64,000 nt of DNA from Anderseniella sp963700735 (lineage in GTDB: Bacteria > Pseudomonadota > Alphaproteobacteria > Rhizobiales > Aestuariivirgaceae): contig CAVOYR010000001.1 of NCBI GenBank assembly GCA_963700735.1, forward strand, positions 62,001 to 126,000. Reading direction: 5' to 3'. The notes under the pieces were generated by a model. That model made no database searches and was not told where the DNA came from. It saw nothing but the letters and a program-made list of their open reading frames with translations. The position numbers and the translations under genes are program-made. Shown here in pieces: positions 34,499 to 43,519 of this stretch. The first letter of the stretch is position 1, and every line of letters starts with the position of its first letter.

Positions 34499-35207
34499 AT
34501 GCAGGATTTCGCACAATCGTTTGCACTGGCCTTCCAGCTGGTGATGAATCTTGATGCCGATCTGGCAGAGATCATCCTGCTGTCCTTGCAGGGTCAGCCT
34601 GACGGCCGTGCTGATTGCTGCCGTGATCGGGCTGCCGCTCGGGGCGTTGCTGGCGACGGTGCGGTTTACCGGGCGCGGCGCGCTGATCATCCTGGTCAAC
34701 GCGCTGATGGGACTGCCACCGGTAGTGGTGGGCCTGCTGGTTTACATGATGCTGTCCAATGCCGGGCCACTGGGCTTCCTGCAGTTTCTCTACACGCCGG
34801 CCGCGATGATCATCGCGCAGGCGATCCTGATCACGCCGATCATTGCGGCGCTCAGCCGGCAGGTGCTGGAGGAACTGGACGCAGAGTATGCCGAACAGTT
34901 CAGCTCCATGTCTGTACCCTGGACCACCCGTGTCGGTGCGCTGATCGTCGATGCCCGGTTTTCCCTGCTGACGGTGTTGCTGGCGGGCTTTGGCCGCGCC
35001 GTGGCCGAGGTTGGCGCCGTCATCATCGTCGGCGGCAACATTGCCCACCTGACCCGCGTCATGACCACCGCCATTGCGCTGGAAACCTCCAAGGGCGACC
35101 TCGCGCTGGCACTGGCGCTCGGCATCGTGCTGCTGGTGATCGCACTGAGCGTCAATGCGCTGGTGATGGGCTTGCGGCTGACGCAGGAGCGCGCAGCCCA
35201 TGCCTGA
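34499..35207 (+). CDS. tupB: Tungstate ABC transporter permease TupB, frameshift near N-terminus
   Basis: The natural protein would start MQDFAQSFALAFQLVMNLDA at 34499 and continue, after removing one extra base at about 34590, with SLTAVLIAAVIGLPLGALLA and on to 35207 (about 235 residues). It has five or six hydrophobic helices and the ABC-permease EAA loop around EELDAEYAEQFSSM and AEVGAVIIVGGNIAH. It forms the membrane channel of the tungstate importer. As given, only the 34551-35207 frame is continuous. The 3' end overlaps tupC by 8 bp. Confidence 0.85.
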
Positions 35208-35970
35208 TGCAAGCGCAATGGCCGCCGCCGGAACCGGTATTAGCGTGTCAGAACGCAAGGCCCCAGGCCCGCTGCCGCTCAGCGTCAAGGGGCTGGTGTG
35301 GCGCGCCGGGGGAAAGGCGCTGATCAACGGGCTCGATCTTCAGCTGACAGACCCCGGCATCACCGCGATCATGGGGCCGAACGGGGCCGGCAAGAGCCTG
35401 CTGATCCGGCTGTTGCACGGCCTGCTGCAGCCGCATGAAGGCACCATCACCTGGAACGGCGAGCAGGCCTCAGCACTGACCCGCGCCCGCCAGGCCATGG
35501 TGTTTCAGAAACCCGTGCTGCTGCGCCGGTCCGTGGCGGCCAATCTGGACTTTGCGCTGAAAGTGGCCGGCAGCCGCGATGCCACCCGGCGCGACGAGCT
35601 GCTGGCGATGGCGGGCTTGTCCGAAAAGGCAAGCCAACCGGCCCGTGCACTGTCCGGCGGTGAACAACAGCGGCTCGCGCTGGTCAGGGCGCTGGCATCG
35701 TCGCCGCAGACACTGTTTCTCGACGAGCCCACCGCCAGTCTTGATCCGGCGTCCACCGCGGCCATTGAAATGCTGGTGCAGGATGCCCGCCGCGCAGGCG
35801 TCAAGGTGCTGCTGGTGACCCATGATGCCGGCCAGGCCCGCAGGATCGCCGACAGCGTGGTGTTCATCCACGCAGGCCGGGTCTGCGAGCACACGCCCTC
35901 AAAGACATTCTTCGATCAACCCGCCTCCGGCCAGGCAAGGGACTACCTCGCCGGCAAACTCGTTCTCTAG
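35200..35970 (+). CDS. tupC: Tungstate ABC transporter ATP-binding protein TupC
   Basis: 256 residues. Walker A GPNGAGKSLLIRLLHG, Q loop MVFQKPVLLRRSVAANL, signature ALSGGEQQRLALVRAL and Walker B TLFLDEPTASLDP are all present. Residues 1-25 form an extra N-terminal tail; an internal start is possible. It hydrolyses ATP to power tungstate uptake with TupB and TupA. It starts within the tupB 3' end, and tupA follows 18 bp later. Confidence 0.92.
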   Translation: MPDASAMAAAGTGISVSERKAPGPLPLSVKGLVWRAGGKALINGLDLQLTDPGITAIMGPNGAGKSLLIRLLHGLLQPHEGTITWNGEQASALTRARQAMVFQKPVLLRRSVAANLDFALKVAGSRDATRRDELLAMAGLSEKASQPARALSGGEQQRLALVRALASSPQTLFLDEPTASLDPASTAAIEMLVQDARRAGVKVLLVTHDAGQARRIADSVVFIHAGRVCEHTPSKTFFDQPASGQARDYLAGKLVL

Positions 35971-35988
35971 CTGGAAGGAACACGACCC

Positions 35989-36837
35989 GTGACATCCACC
36001 AAGCTCTACACAGCCATCGCCCTTGCTGCCGCGCTGACTGCCGGTAGCGCAGCAGGCCATGCTGCCGACACCTCCATCATCGTGCAGTCGACCACCTCGA
36101 CCCAGAACTCCGGCCTGTTCGACCACATGCTGCCGATGTTCGAGAAGAAGACCGGCATCAAGGTCAATGTGGTGGCCGTCGGCACCGGGCAGGCCATCAA
36201 GAACGCCCAGAACTGCGACGGCGACGTACTGTTCGTGCACGCCAAGAAGGCTGAGGAGAAATTTGTCGAGGAGGGCTACGGTCTCACCCGCTACGACGTG
36301 ATGTACAATGATTTCGTCATCGTCGGCCCGCCTGCCGACCCGGCCAAGGTTACCGGCAGCAATGATGCCACCGGATCCCTGAAGAAGATCGCCGAGGCCA
36401 AGGCCATTTTTGCCTCGCGCGGTGACGACTCCGGCACCCACAAGAAGGAAGTCAGCCTGTGGAAGGACGCCGGCGTGGACATCAAGGCGGCGTCGGGCGA
36501 CTGGTATCGTGAGACCGGCTCGGGCATGGGCGCCACCCTCAATGCCGGTGTCGGCATGGGAGCCTACGTGCTCACCGACCGTGCCACCTGGATCTCGTTC
36601 AAGAACAAGGGTGACTTCACCATCAGCGTGGAAGGCGACAAGACGATGTTCAACCAGTACGGCATCATGCAGGTCAACCCGGAAAAGTGCCCGAACGTGA
36701 AAGCCGATGCGGCCAAGAGTTTTGTCGACTGGGTGCTGAGCGCAGAAGGCCAGAACGTCATCAAGTCCTACATGATCGAGGGCCAGCAGCTGTTTTTCCC
36801 GAACGCTGATCCGGGCCAGATGAAGCAGGCCGGCTGA
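35989..36837 (+). CDS. tupA: Tungstate ABC transporter substrate-binding protein TupA
   Basis: 282 residues with a GTG start behind GGAAGGA. A signal peptide (YTAIALAAALTAGSAAGHAA) leads into SIIVQSTTSTQNSGLFDHML; the TTSTQ-SGL motif is the oxyanion-binding signature that distinguishes TupA from ModA. Further conserved parts are FASRGDDSGTHKKEVSLWKD and GMGATLNAGVGMGAYVLTDR. It captures tungstate in the periplasm with high affinity. Tungsten may serve W-dependent enzymes such as formate dehydrogenase; a molybdenum hydroxylase gene lies 17 kb away. Confidence 0.94.
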   Translation: MTSTKLYTAIALAAALTAGSAAGHAADTSIIVQSTTSTQNSGLFDHMLPMFEKKTGIKVNVVAVGTGQAIKNAQNCDGDVLFVHAKKAEEKFVEEGYGLTRYDVMYNDFVIVGPPADPAKVTGSNDATGSLKKIAEAKAIFASRGDDSGTHKKEVSLWKDAGVDIKAASGDWYRETGSGMGATLNAGVGMGAYVLTDRATWISFKNKGDFTISVEGDKTMFNQYGIMQVNPEKCPNVKADAAKSFVDWVLSAEGQNVIKSYMIEGQQLFFPNADPGQMKQAG

Positions 36838-37055
36838 TCACCCAGCGACAAGCCTTTCCTGCGGTGCCGGGCGCAGTTCCATTAACCCTGCGCTAACCAT
36901 AACACCAGACAGCCACAATTTATCATTTGAGACAAATGTGAATTTACCCGTTGGCAAAGGATTAACCGCAATATCGCTGACAAGTTAGTTCGCGTTGTTG
37001 CCGGTTGCCCCTCACGCAGACCTTGTGGGCCACCGGCTTGGGAGTTTGCGTAAAC

Positions 37056-38732
37056 ATGTCGGCTGTTGCGTCCAGAGTGAGTGCCTCCACCCGTGCCCGC
37101 AGGCACAAGTCGTCGTCAACGGCAGTTGCCGGCAAGGCTGCAAGGCCCCAGACGCTCGAGGTGATCCTGGTGGGCAGTGCCCTCGCGGAAACCGGCAAGG
37201 TGATGCTGGACTCCGGTGCGCGCGTCCACACCCGCCACATGAAGTCGATCGACGACCTGCTGGCCCACATCGAGGACCACAAGGTCGAGTTCGCCATCGT
37301 CGACCAGTCCAAGCCGACCGAGAGCCGCGGCCTCAAGCTTGCCCTGCTGGCTGCTGCCCGGCAGATCGCGCACCTTGTCGTGGTTGCAGAGCCCAGGAAC
37401 TGTGCCGAGGCCGAAGCCATTCACGGCGTGCACGAGGTGCTGCGCGCACCGGCGCTGGAAAAGGACCTCGTCAACGCGGTCAAGAACCATGCCTGCACGA
37501 AGCTCGCGCCAGTCATTTCCGCGCAGCAGGTTTCCCGTCATGACGACGAGGCATTCGAGAAGTTTCTCAACGCCGGCATGCCGTGGATCAAGTCGGAGGC
37601 ACCACCCTTCGTCAAATCCATCAAGGAAGCCGAGATGGAAGCACCCGACTGGCTGCAACCCGTCAAGCTAATGAACATACCCGAAGCCATGCCGCAGCCA
37701 TCGGCAGCAGCGCGTGCCCCGGGCCGCATGCAGCAGTTGCGCCAGCTTGCCGGGCCACGCCGCAACAAGTTTGCCCTTTCAGGACTCGCCGCGCTGCTGG
37801 GCCTCGTCATCTGCTTTACCGGCATCGTGGGCTACTTCATGACGTCGGCCAACTGGTCGGTGCCGACGCGTCTTGGCGCCACACACCCGCAAGTCATGTC
37901 GATGGCGTCGCACATCGAGGCACTGGAGCAGCGCAAGACCGGGCTGGCCCGCAGCCATGAAGCAGCGCTGGCAGCAGTTGCCGCTGCCGGCCGGGACAAG
38001 CTGGGCGCGGAACAGTCGGTTGATACGATCCGCCAGACGGTTGCCATGACCCTGAAGCAGACCAACCGGCTGAAACGCGAAGCCAACACCCACGTAACCC
38101 GCCTTACCACCATCGTGGGATCATCCGGCAATGACGACCCACTGGTCAGGATTGCGGGCCTGCAGTCGATGCACCAGCTCGCCACCGTAGCCAACGAACT
38201 CGAGATGAAGCGCATCGAGCGGGACCGTCTCGAGGAACGCGCTGGCTTCCTCATCACGCTGGCTGCTCAACTGGCCAACCAGTCCGTGCCGGTCAGCGCC
38301 ATCGCCGGTGATGCCGAACTGACCTACCTCGCCATGGATGCCGGCAAGGCCCGCGCCACCATTGCTGCCGCCAGCCAGACCATTGCCGACAAGTCTGTCG
38401 AGGCTGAAAACCTGGCCAGCGAGATCGACGCCATCACCGCGGAGCTGGCCACGGCCCGGCAAGGCGCACTGGCCCGGGCGCGTACCAATGAACAGACAGT
38501 GCTGTTCGTACCGGCTTCCAATGCGCAGGCCTTTGAACCGGGCTCAGACCTCGAGTTGTGCCGCTTCATCATTGCCGGGTGTGCTGCGGCCGGCAGGACT
38601 GGCGAACGGATCGCAGGCGACGTGACGCAACCGCATCCGCTGTTCGGCAACCCGGTTCGTGGCCACTTTGTTGCGGTTGAGCTGAATGAGCCACTTTCGG
38701 GTGCGGCGAGGCTGGTGCGGGCCGTGCACTGA
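37056..38732 (+). CDS. Membrane protein with CpaE-like receiver region, one TM helix and coiled coil
   Basis: 558 residues from ATG 37056. Residues about 33-150 alternate strands and helices like an atypical receiver (TLEVILVGSALAETGKVMLD; FAIVDQSKPTESRG; VVVAEPRNCAEAEA), similar in style to the N-terminal domain of CpaE pilus ATPases, but there is no Walker motif or ATPase domain. A single transmembrane helix lies at about 239-263 (FALSGLAALLGLVICFTGIV). Then comes a long helical coiled coil (about 280-490) and a C-terminal region PASNAQAFEPGSDLELCRFI reminiscent of HlyD-like barrels. The family is not recognised. Its position beside Tad/Cpa genes suggests a role at the cell envelope or in pilus assembly. 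Confidence 0.75.
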   Translation: MSAVASRVSASTRARRHKSSSTAVAGKAARPQTLEVILVGSALAETGKVMLDSGARVHTRHMKSIDDLLAHIEDHKVEFAIVDQSKPTESRGLKLALLAAARQIAHLVVVAEPRNCAEAEAIHGVHEVLRAPALEKDLVNAVKNHACTKLAPVISAQQVSRHDDEAFEKFLNAGMPWIKSEAPPFVKSIKEAEMEAPDWLQPVKLMNIPEAMPQPSAAARAPGRMQQLRQLAGPRRNKFALSGLAALLGLVICFTGIVGYFMTSANWSVPTRLGATHPQVMSMASHIEALEQRKTGLARSHEAALAAVAAAGRDKLGAEQSVDTIRQTVAMTLKQTNRLKREANTHVTRLTTIVGSSGNDDPLVRIAGLQSMHQLATVANELEMKRIERDRLEERAGFLITLAAQLANQSVPVSAIAGDAELTYLAMDAGKARATIAAASQTIADKSVEAENLASEIDAITAELATARQGALARARTNEQTVLFVPASNAQAFEPGSDLELCRFIIAGCAAAGRTGERIAGDVTQPHPLFGNPVRGHFVAVELNEPLSGAARLVRAVH

Positions 38733-38938
38733 GGCGCTCGCCCGCCACCGTGGATCGTCTAAAAATTGATGGCAATTGTGACGGCCCGGACAAGCTCGCC
38801 ATAACCACTTCGCGCGGATTAACTGTTTGGGTTTACCGCGTTAACTTCTACGCCACAGGTGGCGGCTATGGTCGGTCTGTCAGACGCGAATTCCGCGGGA
38901 CGGCGACCTCCTCCCCAGGAGAAAGAGCCCGCGGATAG

Positions 38939-38966
38939 TCTTGCCGTACTGCTACACACGGCAAGA
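38939..38966. repeat. Perfect 9-bp inverted repeat with 10-base loop
   Basis: TCTTGCCGT (38939-38947) and ACGGCAAGA (38958-38966). It lies in the 385-bp gene-free gap 38733-39117 between the membrane protein gene and the convergent exported-protein gene. Without a T tract it is not a classical terminator in either direction. Nothing else supported is in this gap except the hairpin at 39062. Confidence 0.5.
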
Positions 38967-39061
38967 TGATCTCGGAGGGGCGGTTACCGGGTGCACGGTG
39001 CCGCCTCTCCACCCTCGCCAGGACTGGCGGCTCGCATATTCAACCGCTGAACATGGAACGG

Positions 39062-39084
39062 CCGGACAGGCCAAGGCCTGCCGG
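39062..39084 (-). terminator. Hairpin downstream of the exported-protein gene
   Basis: CAGGCC and GGCCTG with an AA loop, extended by flanking CCGG/CCGG, 34 bp after the minus-strand stop at 39118. No clear T tract follows on the minus strand, so termination efficiency is doubtful. Confidence 0.35.
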
Positions 39085-39117
39085 CGACTTCAGATCATCG
39101 ATATCCGTAAAGCCGCG

Positions 39118-39750
39118 TCAGCCGCGGGAGCAACGCCCATTGGGCCGCAAGCGGCGTGGCGAAATGGTACCGTTGCTGCCATGGCAGGTAATGATGATCT
39201 CACCATTGGCAGCGCAGATGCTGGACTGGAACATCACCGGTTGGTCCGCCAGTACCTTCGCCCGGTCAGGGTCAATGCCGAACGACGAAACGATCGTGTC
39301 GTGGGTCTGGCGGCAGCTGCGGCGGCCTTCAGCCTCGTGCCTAGTGTCAAAGCCGGTAATGCGCACGTTTCCGGTCGCGTCATCAACCGACAGCCAGTCG
39401 GCATAGGCCTGCCGGTCTGCCGAATGATCAACGGCACGGGCCGGCTCCAGTTCGATCAGCGCGGTGGCTTCGCCATCGCCCTCGCCGGGCAGTGCCTCGG
39501 CATCAACGGACACCAGCTGCACGACGGCGCCAGTCACACCCCTGTCTGCCTTCTTGTGCGTCCAGGTGGCGGTGTGCTTGCCAATGACGGTTTCGGCCAC
39601 CGGTGACATCTGGACTGGCGCGGCGATGGCTGGCGAATTCACGTCGCCTGCCTGCCAGCCCAATGCCGGCAGCAGGGCAACGGACCCAACCGCCAGCGCG
39701 GTGCGCAGGCATGCGGCCCGTATCGGGTTGATGGCTGGCCGGACACTCAT
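39118..39750 (-). CDS. Exported protein of unknown function next to tadD
   Basis: 210 residues from ATG 39750 (ATG 39768 is an alternative that overlaps tadD by 14 bp). A basic start and hydrophobic stretch (RTALAVGSVALLPALGWQAG) indicate a signal peptide. The mature part has TATWTHKKADRGVTGAVVQL and YADWLSVDDATGNVRITGFD; two cysteines near the end (SSICAANGEIIITCHGSNGT) could form a disulfide. I do not recognise the family. Directly downstream of a TadD-like lipoprotein gene, it could be a CpaD-position pilus component, but I see no CpaD motif. Confidence 0.6.
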   Translation of the reverse strand: MSVRPAINPIRAACLRTALAVGSVALLPALGWQAGDVNSPAIAAPVQMSPVAETVIGKHTATWTHKKADRGVTGAVVQLVSVDAEALPGEGDGEATALIELEPARAVDHSADRQAYADWLSVDDATGNVRITGFDTRHEAEGRRSCRQTHDTIVSSFGIDPDRAKVLADQPVMFQSSICAANGEIIITCHGSNGTISPRRLRPNGRCSRG

Positions 39751-39754
39751 CTGC

Positions 39755-40348
39755 CTATGCCTTTTCACGGACGACGCGCTTGCCGCTTTCGTTCAGCAAC
39801 TCGATGTTGTTGCGAATGACCGGGTTGTCCGGATCGCCATCATAGGCGGCGAGGAAGTACTTGCGCGCCTTGCGCAAGTCGCCGCGCAGCAGTTGCGAGT
39901 AACCCAGGTTGTTGAGCATCAGCGGCGTACGGCCCACCAGCTTGACGGCCTGTTCATAGGCGCGGTCCGCCAGGTCGAAGCGGCGCATCCGGTCATAGGA
40001 CGCCGCCAGCCCGATCCAGGCCTCGGCATCGCGCGGCGTCACTTCAACGGCCTTGCGGTAGGACTTTTCCGCCAGTCCGAAGCGGCCCTCGCGAAAATCG
40101 GTCTTGGCAGCGATGAGCAGGTTGTCCGATGCGTGATAGGGTGCCTGTCCGGCATGATGACGCGCCGAGTCCACGCCCTGCATGTGGTCGGACGTGGCAG
40201 GCGGCAGACTTGCTGCGGCACTGGAGGCATCAGCAGACGTGGCGGAAATGCTGGCCCCGGCATCACCGAGGCTGGCCGACGGACCCTGGCTGCAACCGGC
40301 AAGAACGAGGCCGGCAATCCCTGCAAGTGCAAGTGATAGATGGTTCAT
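39755..40348 (-). CDS. tadD: TadD-like TPR lipoprotein
   Basis: 197 residues from ATG 40348, with a strong AGGGAGGG site. A lipobox LVLAGC at about 13-18 makes it a lipoprotein. TPR units follow: NLLIAAKTDFREGRFGLAEK, EAWIGLAASYDRMRRFDLAD and MLNNLGYSQLLRGDLRKARK. TadD proteins act in the assembly of Tad/Flp pili, probably helping secretin formation. It is divergent from cpaB with a gap of about 256 bp that holds A+T-rich promoter sequence on both sides. Confidence 0.82.
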   Translation of the reverse strand: MNHLSLALAGIAGLVLAGCSQGPSASLGDAGASISATSADASSAAASLPPATSDHMQGVDSARHHAGQAPYHASDNLLIAAKTDFREGRFGLAEKSYRKAVEVTPRDAEAWIGLAASYDRMRRFDLADRAYEQAVKLVGRTPLMLNNLGYSQLLRGDLRKARKYFLAAYDGDPDNPVIRNNIELLNESGKRVVREKA

Positions 40349-40604
40349 TGTGCGCCCTCCCTGACACAAACTGACGACACACCATGCCATTGATCTGTAA
40401 ATCAAAATTCACGCGAAACACTCAAATGGTAATGATCCGGTCAGGTAAAATTTGAAGCAGTTTCAAGTAATTAAAATTTGAGAACGAATGAGTCTTTTTA
40501 TGCTCACCAATGCTTAACCGCGCCAACAGGCATCGCTGCTTAAACGGTTCTGGGTGATGTAGCTTGTCAGCCTCAAGACGGATGCCGTTGGGGAGAACTG
40601 CACT

Positions 40605-41624
40605 ATGTCGGAAAACAATGTGCGCCGTGAATGGCGCGAGAAACACCGCACGCGCAATGGGAGTTCATTGCGTGACGGGCTCGGCCCGTTGCAGCTCAAT
40701 TCGAAGAGCAGCCGCGGGCTGGCGCTGGCGGCCATCGCGCTGACGTCGGCCGTGATCGGTGCGACGGTGACCGGCCAGGTGTTCGCCTACAAGATGAGCA
40801 AGATGGACATGACCGCCGCTGCTCCGGTTGAGGAGGCAGCGCCCGTCATCGAGAAATCCACCATTGTCGTTGCCTCGCAGCCGCTGCGCTATGGCGACCG
40901 GCTGGACACGTCGAACCTGCGCGAGGTCGAATGGACCAAGGGTGCAGAACCCGAAGGTGCCTACGCGACCATCGAACAGATGCTGAGCGAAGGCGGCAAG
41001 TCCGGCAACCGGGTGGTGCTCAGCGCAATCGAAACCGATGAACCGGTATTGTCGAAAAAGGTGACCGGCCCCGGCCAGCGGGCCACGCTGGCGTCGCTGG
41101 TAGACCCGGCCATGCGGGCCATGACGGTGTCCGTCGACGAGATTCTTGGGGTGGCCGGTTTCGTGCTGCCCGGCGACAGGGTCGACGTGATCGTGACGCG
41201 CAATGCCAAGTCGGGCGATCCGATGAGCGTGCAATCGGATGTGCTGCTGCAGGACATCAAGGTGCTGGCGATCGACCAGCTTGCCGATGACCGGGTCGAG
41301 TCGCCTGCGGTGTCGCGCGCGGTCACCCTGGAAGTCGATCCGCAGATGGCACAGAAGCTGGTGCTGGGTGCAACGGTCGGACGGCTGGCGCTGGTGCTGC
41401 GCCCGGCTGGTGTTGCCGACAAGCCCAGCGTGACCTCGGTCCGGGTAAGTGACCTGTCCGGCGGCGCCAAGGCGGACCTGCAAACCATCAACATCATTCG
41501 CGGCGCGGTGGGCCAGCCGCTTCGCCAGGCAGCGCCGGAGCAGCCATCAGCCACGCCGGCCGCTGGCACGCAGGCAGCTGCAATCACGCCAACGCCGCCG
41601 GTGCAGGGAGCGCCGGTCGAGTAG
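40605..41624 (+). CDS. cpaB: Flp pilus assembly protein CpaB (RcpC)
   Basis: 339 residues. An N-terminal transmembrane helix (LALAAIALTSAVIGATVTGQ) is followed by the SAF domain (STIVVASQPLRYGDRLDTSN) and the RcpC/CpaB domain (MRAMTVSVDEILGVAGFVLP, GDRVDVIVTRNAK), ending in a Pro/Ala-rich tail. CpaB is a periplasmic, inner-membrane-anchored part of the Tad secretion channel. The cpaC gene follows 100 bp later. The major pilin, prepilin peptidase CpaA and the ATPases CpaE and CpaF are not in the window. Confidence 0.9.
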   Translation: MSENNVRREWREKHRTRNGSSLRDGLGPLQLNSKSSRGLALAAIALTSAVIGATVTGQVFAYKMSKMDMTAAAPVEEAAPVIEKSTIVVASQPLRYGDRLDTSNLREVEWTKGAEPEGAYATIEQMLSEGGKSGNRVVLSAIETDEPVLSKKVTGPGQRATLASLVDPAMRAMTVSVDEILGVAGFVLPGDRVDVIVTRNAKSGDPMSVQSDVLLQDIKVLAIDQLADDRVESPAVSRAVTLEVDPQMAQKLVLGATVGRLALVLRPAGVADKPSVTSVRVSDLSGGAKADLQTINIIRGAVGQPLRQAAPEQPSATPAAGTQAAAITPTPPVQGAPVE

Positions 41625-41724
41625 CCGTCAGTACAATTTGGGAAGGCCCGCAGCCCGGGCGCCGGCAGCACAAGCAGATCGCGTGCAGGTAGAACGGCTG
41701 AAGGCTTTGAGAGGGAGAGAGAAT

Positions 41725-43167
41725 ATGTCAGTTACCTTGGCACACGAGTTGCCCGCGCAGTGGAAGGACCAGGCCATCAGGCTGGTCTGCATGCTGGCGT
41801 GCACGATCTGCCTGTGGGCAGCCGGATCGCCGCCCGCAGGTGCAGCCCAGACGTTCAAGCCGGGCTTCAACAAGATCATGACCGTCAAGGTGCCGGTCGG
41901 CCAGTCGGAGACCATCAAGTCGTCATCGGCCATCACCAACCTTGTAGTGGGCGATCCCGAGACGGCAGATGCCTCGCCGCTTGGCGCCAAGTCGTTCTAC
42001 GTGCTGGGCCGCAAGATCGGACGCACCAACCTGTCGCTGTACAATTCATCCGATGAACTGATGGGCGTCATCAACATCGAGGTGACGTTCGATACATCCG
42101 GGCTGCGCGAGGCACTTCAGGCGGTGCTGCCGGGCGAGGACATCCGCGTCAAGAGCGTCAACGGGCGGGTGTTGTTGCAAGGCACCGTGCAATCCGCCAC
42201 GGCTGCGGCGCGCGCCGTACAACTGGCCAAGGACTTCGCCGGTGACCAGGTCACCAACGCGCTGTCGATCGGGGCCAGCCAGCAGGTGCAGCTCGAGGTG
42301 CGCTTCATCGAGGCCAACCGCAATGCCAGCCGCGACCTGGGCGTGAACTACAGCGTCAACGCCGGCGGCATCAGCTTCCAGCCATTCGGCCCGACGCTTG
42401 CGTCGAACGCCGGCAGCTCGCCATTCGGCCGGCTCATCGCCGACATGCTGACCGGCGGCGCCTCTGCCGACATCATCATCCAGGCGCTCGAAAAGAAAGG
42501 TGCGGCCCGACGCCTCGCCGAGCCAAACCTGACCGCGCTGTCAGGCGAGACGGCCAGCTTCCTGGCCGGTGGCGAGTTTCCCGTGCCGGTGGCGCAGGAT
42601 GCCAACCGGATCTCGGTCGAGTTCAAGAAGTTCGGTGTGAGTTTGTCCTTTACCCCAACCGTACTGGACAACGGCCTGATCAACCTGACCATCGAGCCGG
42701 AAGTGAGCGAGCTGGATTTTTCTCGCACCATCGTCACCAGCGCGATCCAGATCCCCAGCCTGACGGTGCGCCGCACCAAGACCACGGTGGAACTGCGCAA
42801 TGGCCAGAGCATCTCGATTGCCGGGCTTCTGCAAACGTTCCATTCGCGCAACGCCGACCAGATCCCGTGGCTTGGCGACGTGCCGGTGCTGGGCAGCCTG
42901 TTCCGCTCGTCCGGTTTCCAGAAGCAGGAAACCGACCTGCTGGTCATCATCACGCCGCGGCTCGCCAGGCCGGTTGATCCGACCCACCGCATTCCGACGC
43001 CACTCGACCAGACAGCGGGCTCCAACGATGCCGAACTGTTCCTTGAGGGCAAGGTCGAGATCAGCCGCAACCAGCAATCGTTCGTTGAAAATGGCGGACA
43101 CGTCACGGGCCCTTATGGCCACCTGATCGACCTGCCGGGAGGATCCAATGCAGCCATCTACAAATAA
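41725..43167 (+). CDS. cpaC: Tad pilus secretin CpaC (RcpA)
   Basis: 480 residues from ATG 41725 (GAGGGAGAGA site). Signal peptide VCMLACTICLWAAGSPPAGA, N-terminal pilus domain (KIMTVKVPVGQSETIKSSSA), a BON-like part (VKSVNGRVLLQGTVQSATAA), then the secretin core with LEVRFIEANRNASRDLGVNY, AEPNLTALSGETASFLAGGE and SFTPTVLDNGLINLTIEPEV, and the end PVLGSLFRSSGFQKQETDLL. It forms the outer-membrane channel of the Tad pilus. The last 20 bp overlap the start of a small lipoprotein gene, a likely pilotin-like partner. Confidence 0.93.
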   Translation: MSVTLAHELPAQWKDQAIRLVCMLACTICLWAAGSPPAGAAQTFKPGFNKIMTVKVPVGQSETIKSSSAITNLVVGDPETADASPLGAKSFYVLGRKIGRTNLSLYNSSDELMGVINIEVTFDTSGLREALQAVLPGEDIRVKSVNGRVLLQGTVQSATAAARAVQLAKDFAGDQVTNALSIGASQQVQLEVRFIEANRNASRDLGVNYSVNAGGISFQPFGPTLASNAGSSPFGRLIADMLTGGASADIIIQALEKKGAARRLAEPNLTALSGETASFLAGGEFPVPVAQDANRISVEFKKFGVSLSFTPTVLDNGLINLTIEPEVSELDFSRTIVTSAIQIPSLTVRRTKTTVELRNGQSISIAGLLQTFHSRNADQIPWLGDVPVLGSLFRSSGFQKQETDLLVIITPRLARPVDPTHRIPTPLDQTAGSNDAELFLEGKVEISRNQQSFVENGGHVTGPYGHLIDLPGGSNAAIYK

Positions 43168-43441
43168 GCAGCGCGCAACCGCTACGGTGAGCCTTCTGGC
43201 TCTGGCACTTGCGCTTGGCGGGTGCAACCAGTTCAGCCACCTGGGTCATTCCGACCGGATTTCGCCGGCGGCCGGCGATGCGGTTCACGCCGCAACCGTG
43301 ATGCAGACAGTGGACCCCTGGCCGGACAACGTGATGGATACCGACATCGCGATGGACGGCGAACTGGCAGTCAAGCGGGCCAACGACTACAAGGCCGGCG
43401 CCACCAAGCCGCTGGACGGGCAACGCACCACCAACGACTAG
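43148..43441 (+). CDS. Small lipoprotein downstream of cpaC
   Basis: 97 residues. Signal sequence with lipobox LALALGGC at about residues 19-26 (MQPSTNKQRATATVSLLALA start), then a short polar protein with PWPDNVMDTDIAMDGELAVK and RANDYKAGATKP. It starts inside cpaC behind a GGGAGG site, so it is translationally coupled. The position is that of CpaD in other alphaproteobacteria, but the length is under half. It may be a reduced CpaD-like or pilotin-like protein. Confidence 0.75.
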   Translation: MQPSTNKQRATATVSLLALALALGGCNQFSHLGHSDRISPAAGDAVHAATVMQTVDPWPDNVMDTDIAMDGELAVKRANDYKAGATKPLDGQRTTND

Positions 43442-43519
43442 CATGCGATGGCTTGGGCTTTGCCGCGCAATGGCCTAGAAAGGCCAGAACGCTGGCAAAG
43501 CTGAAGGCCCCGGAAGTTG

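Noticed and set aside
38750..38938. 62-codon plus-strand frame after the membrane protein gene
   Set aside because: Weak start context and no similarity; the gap looks non-coding.
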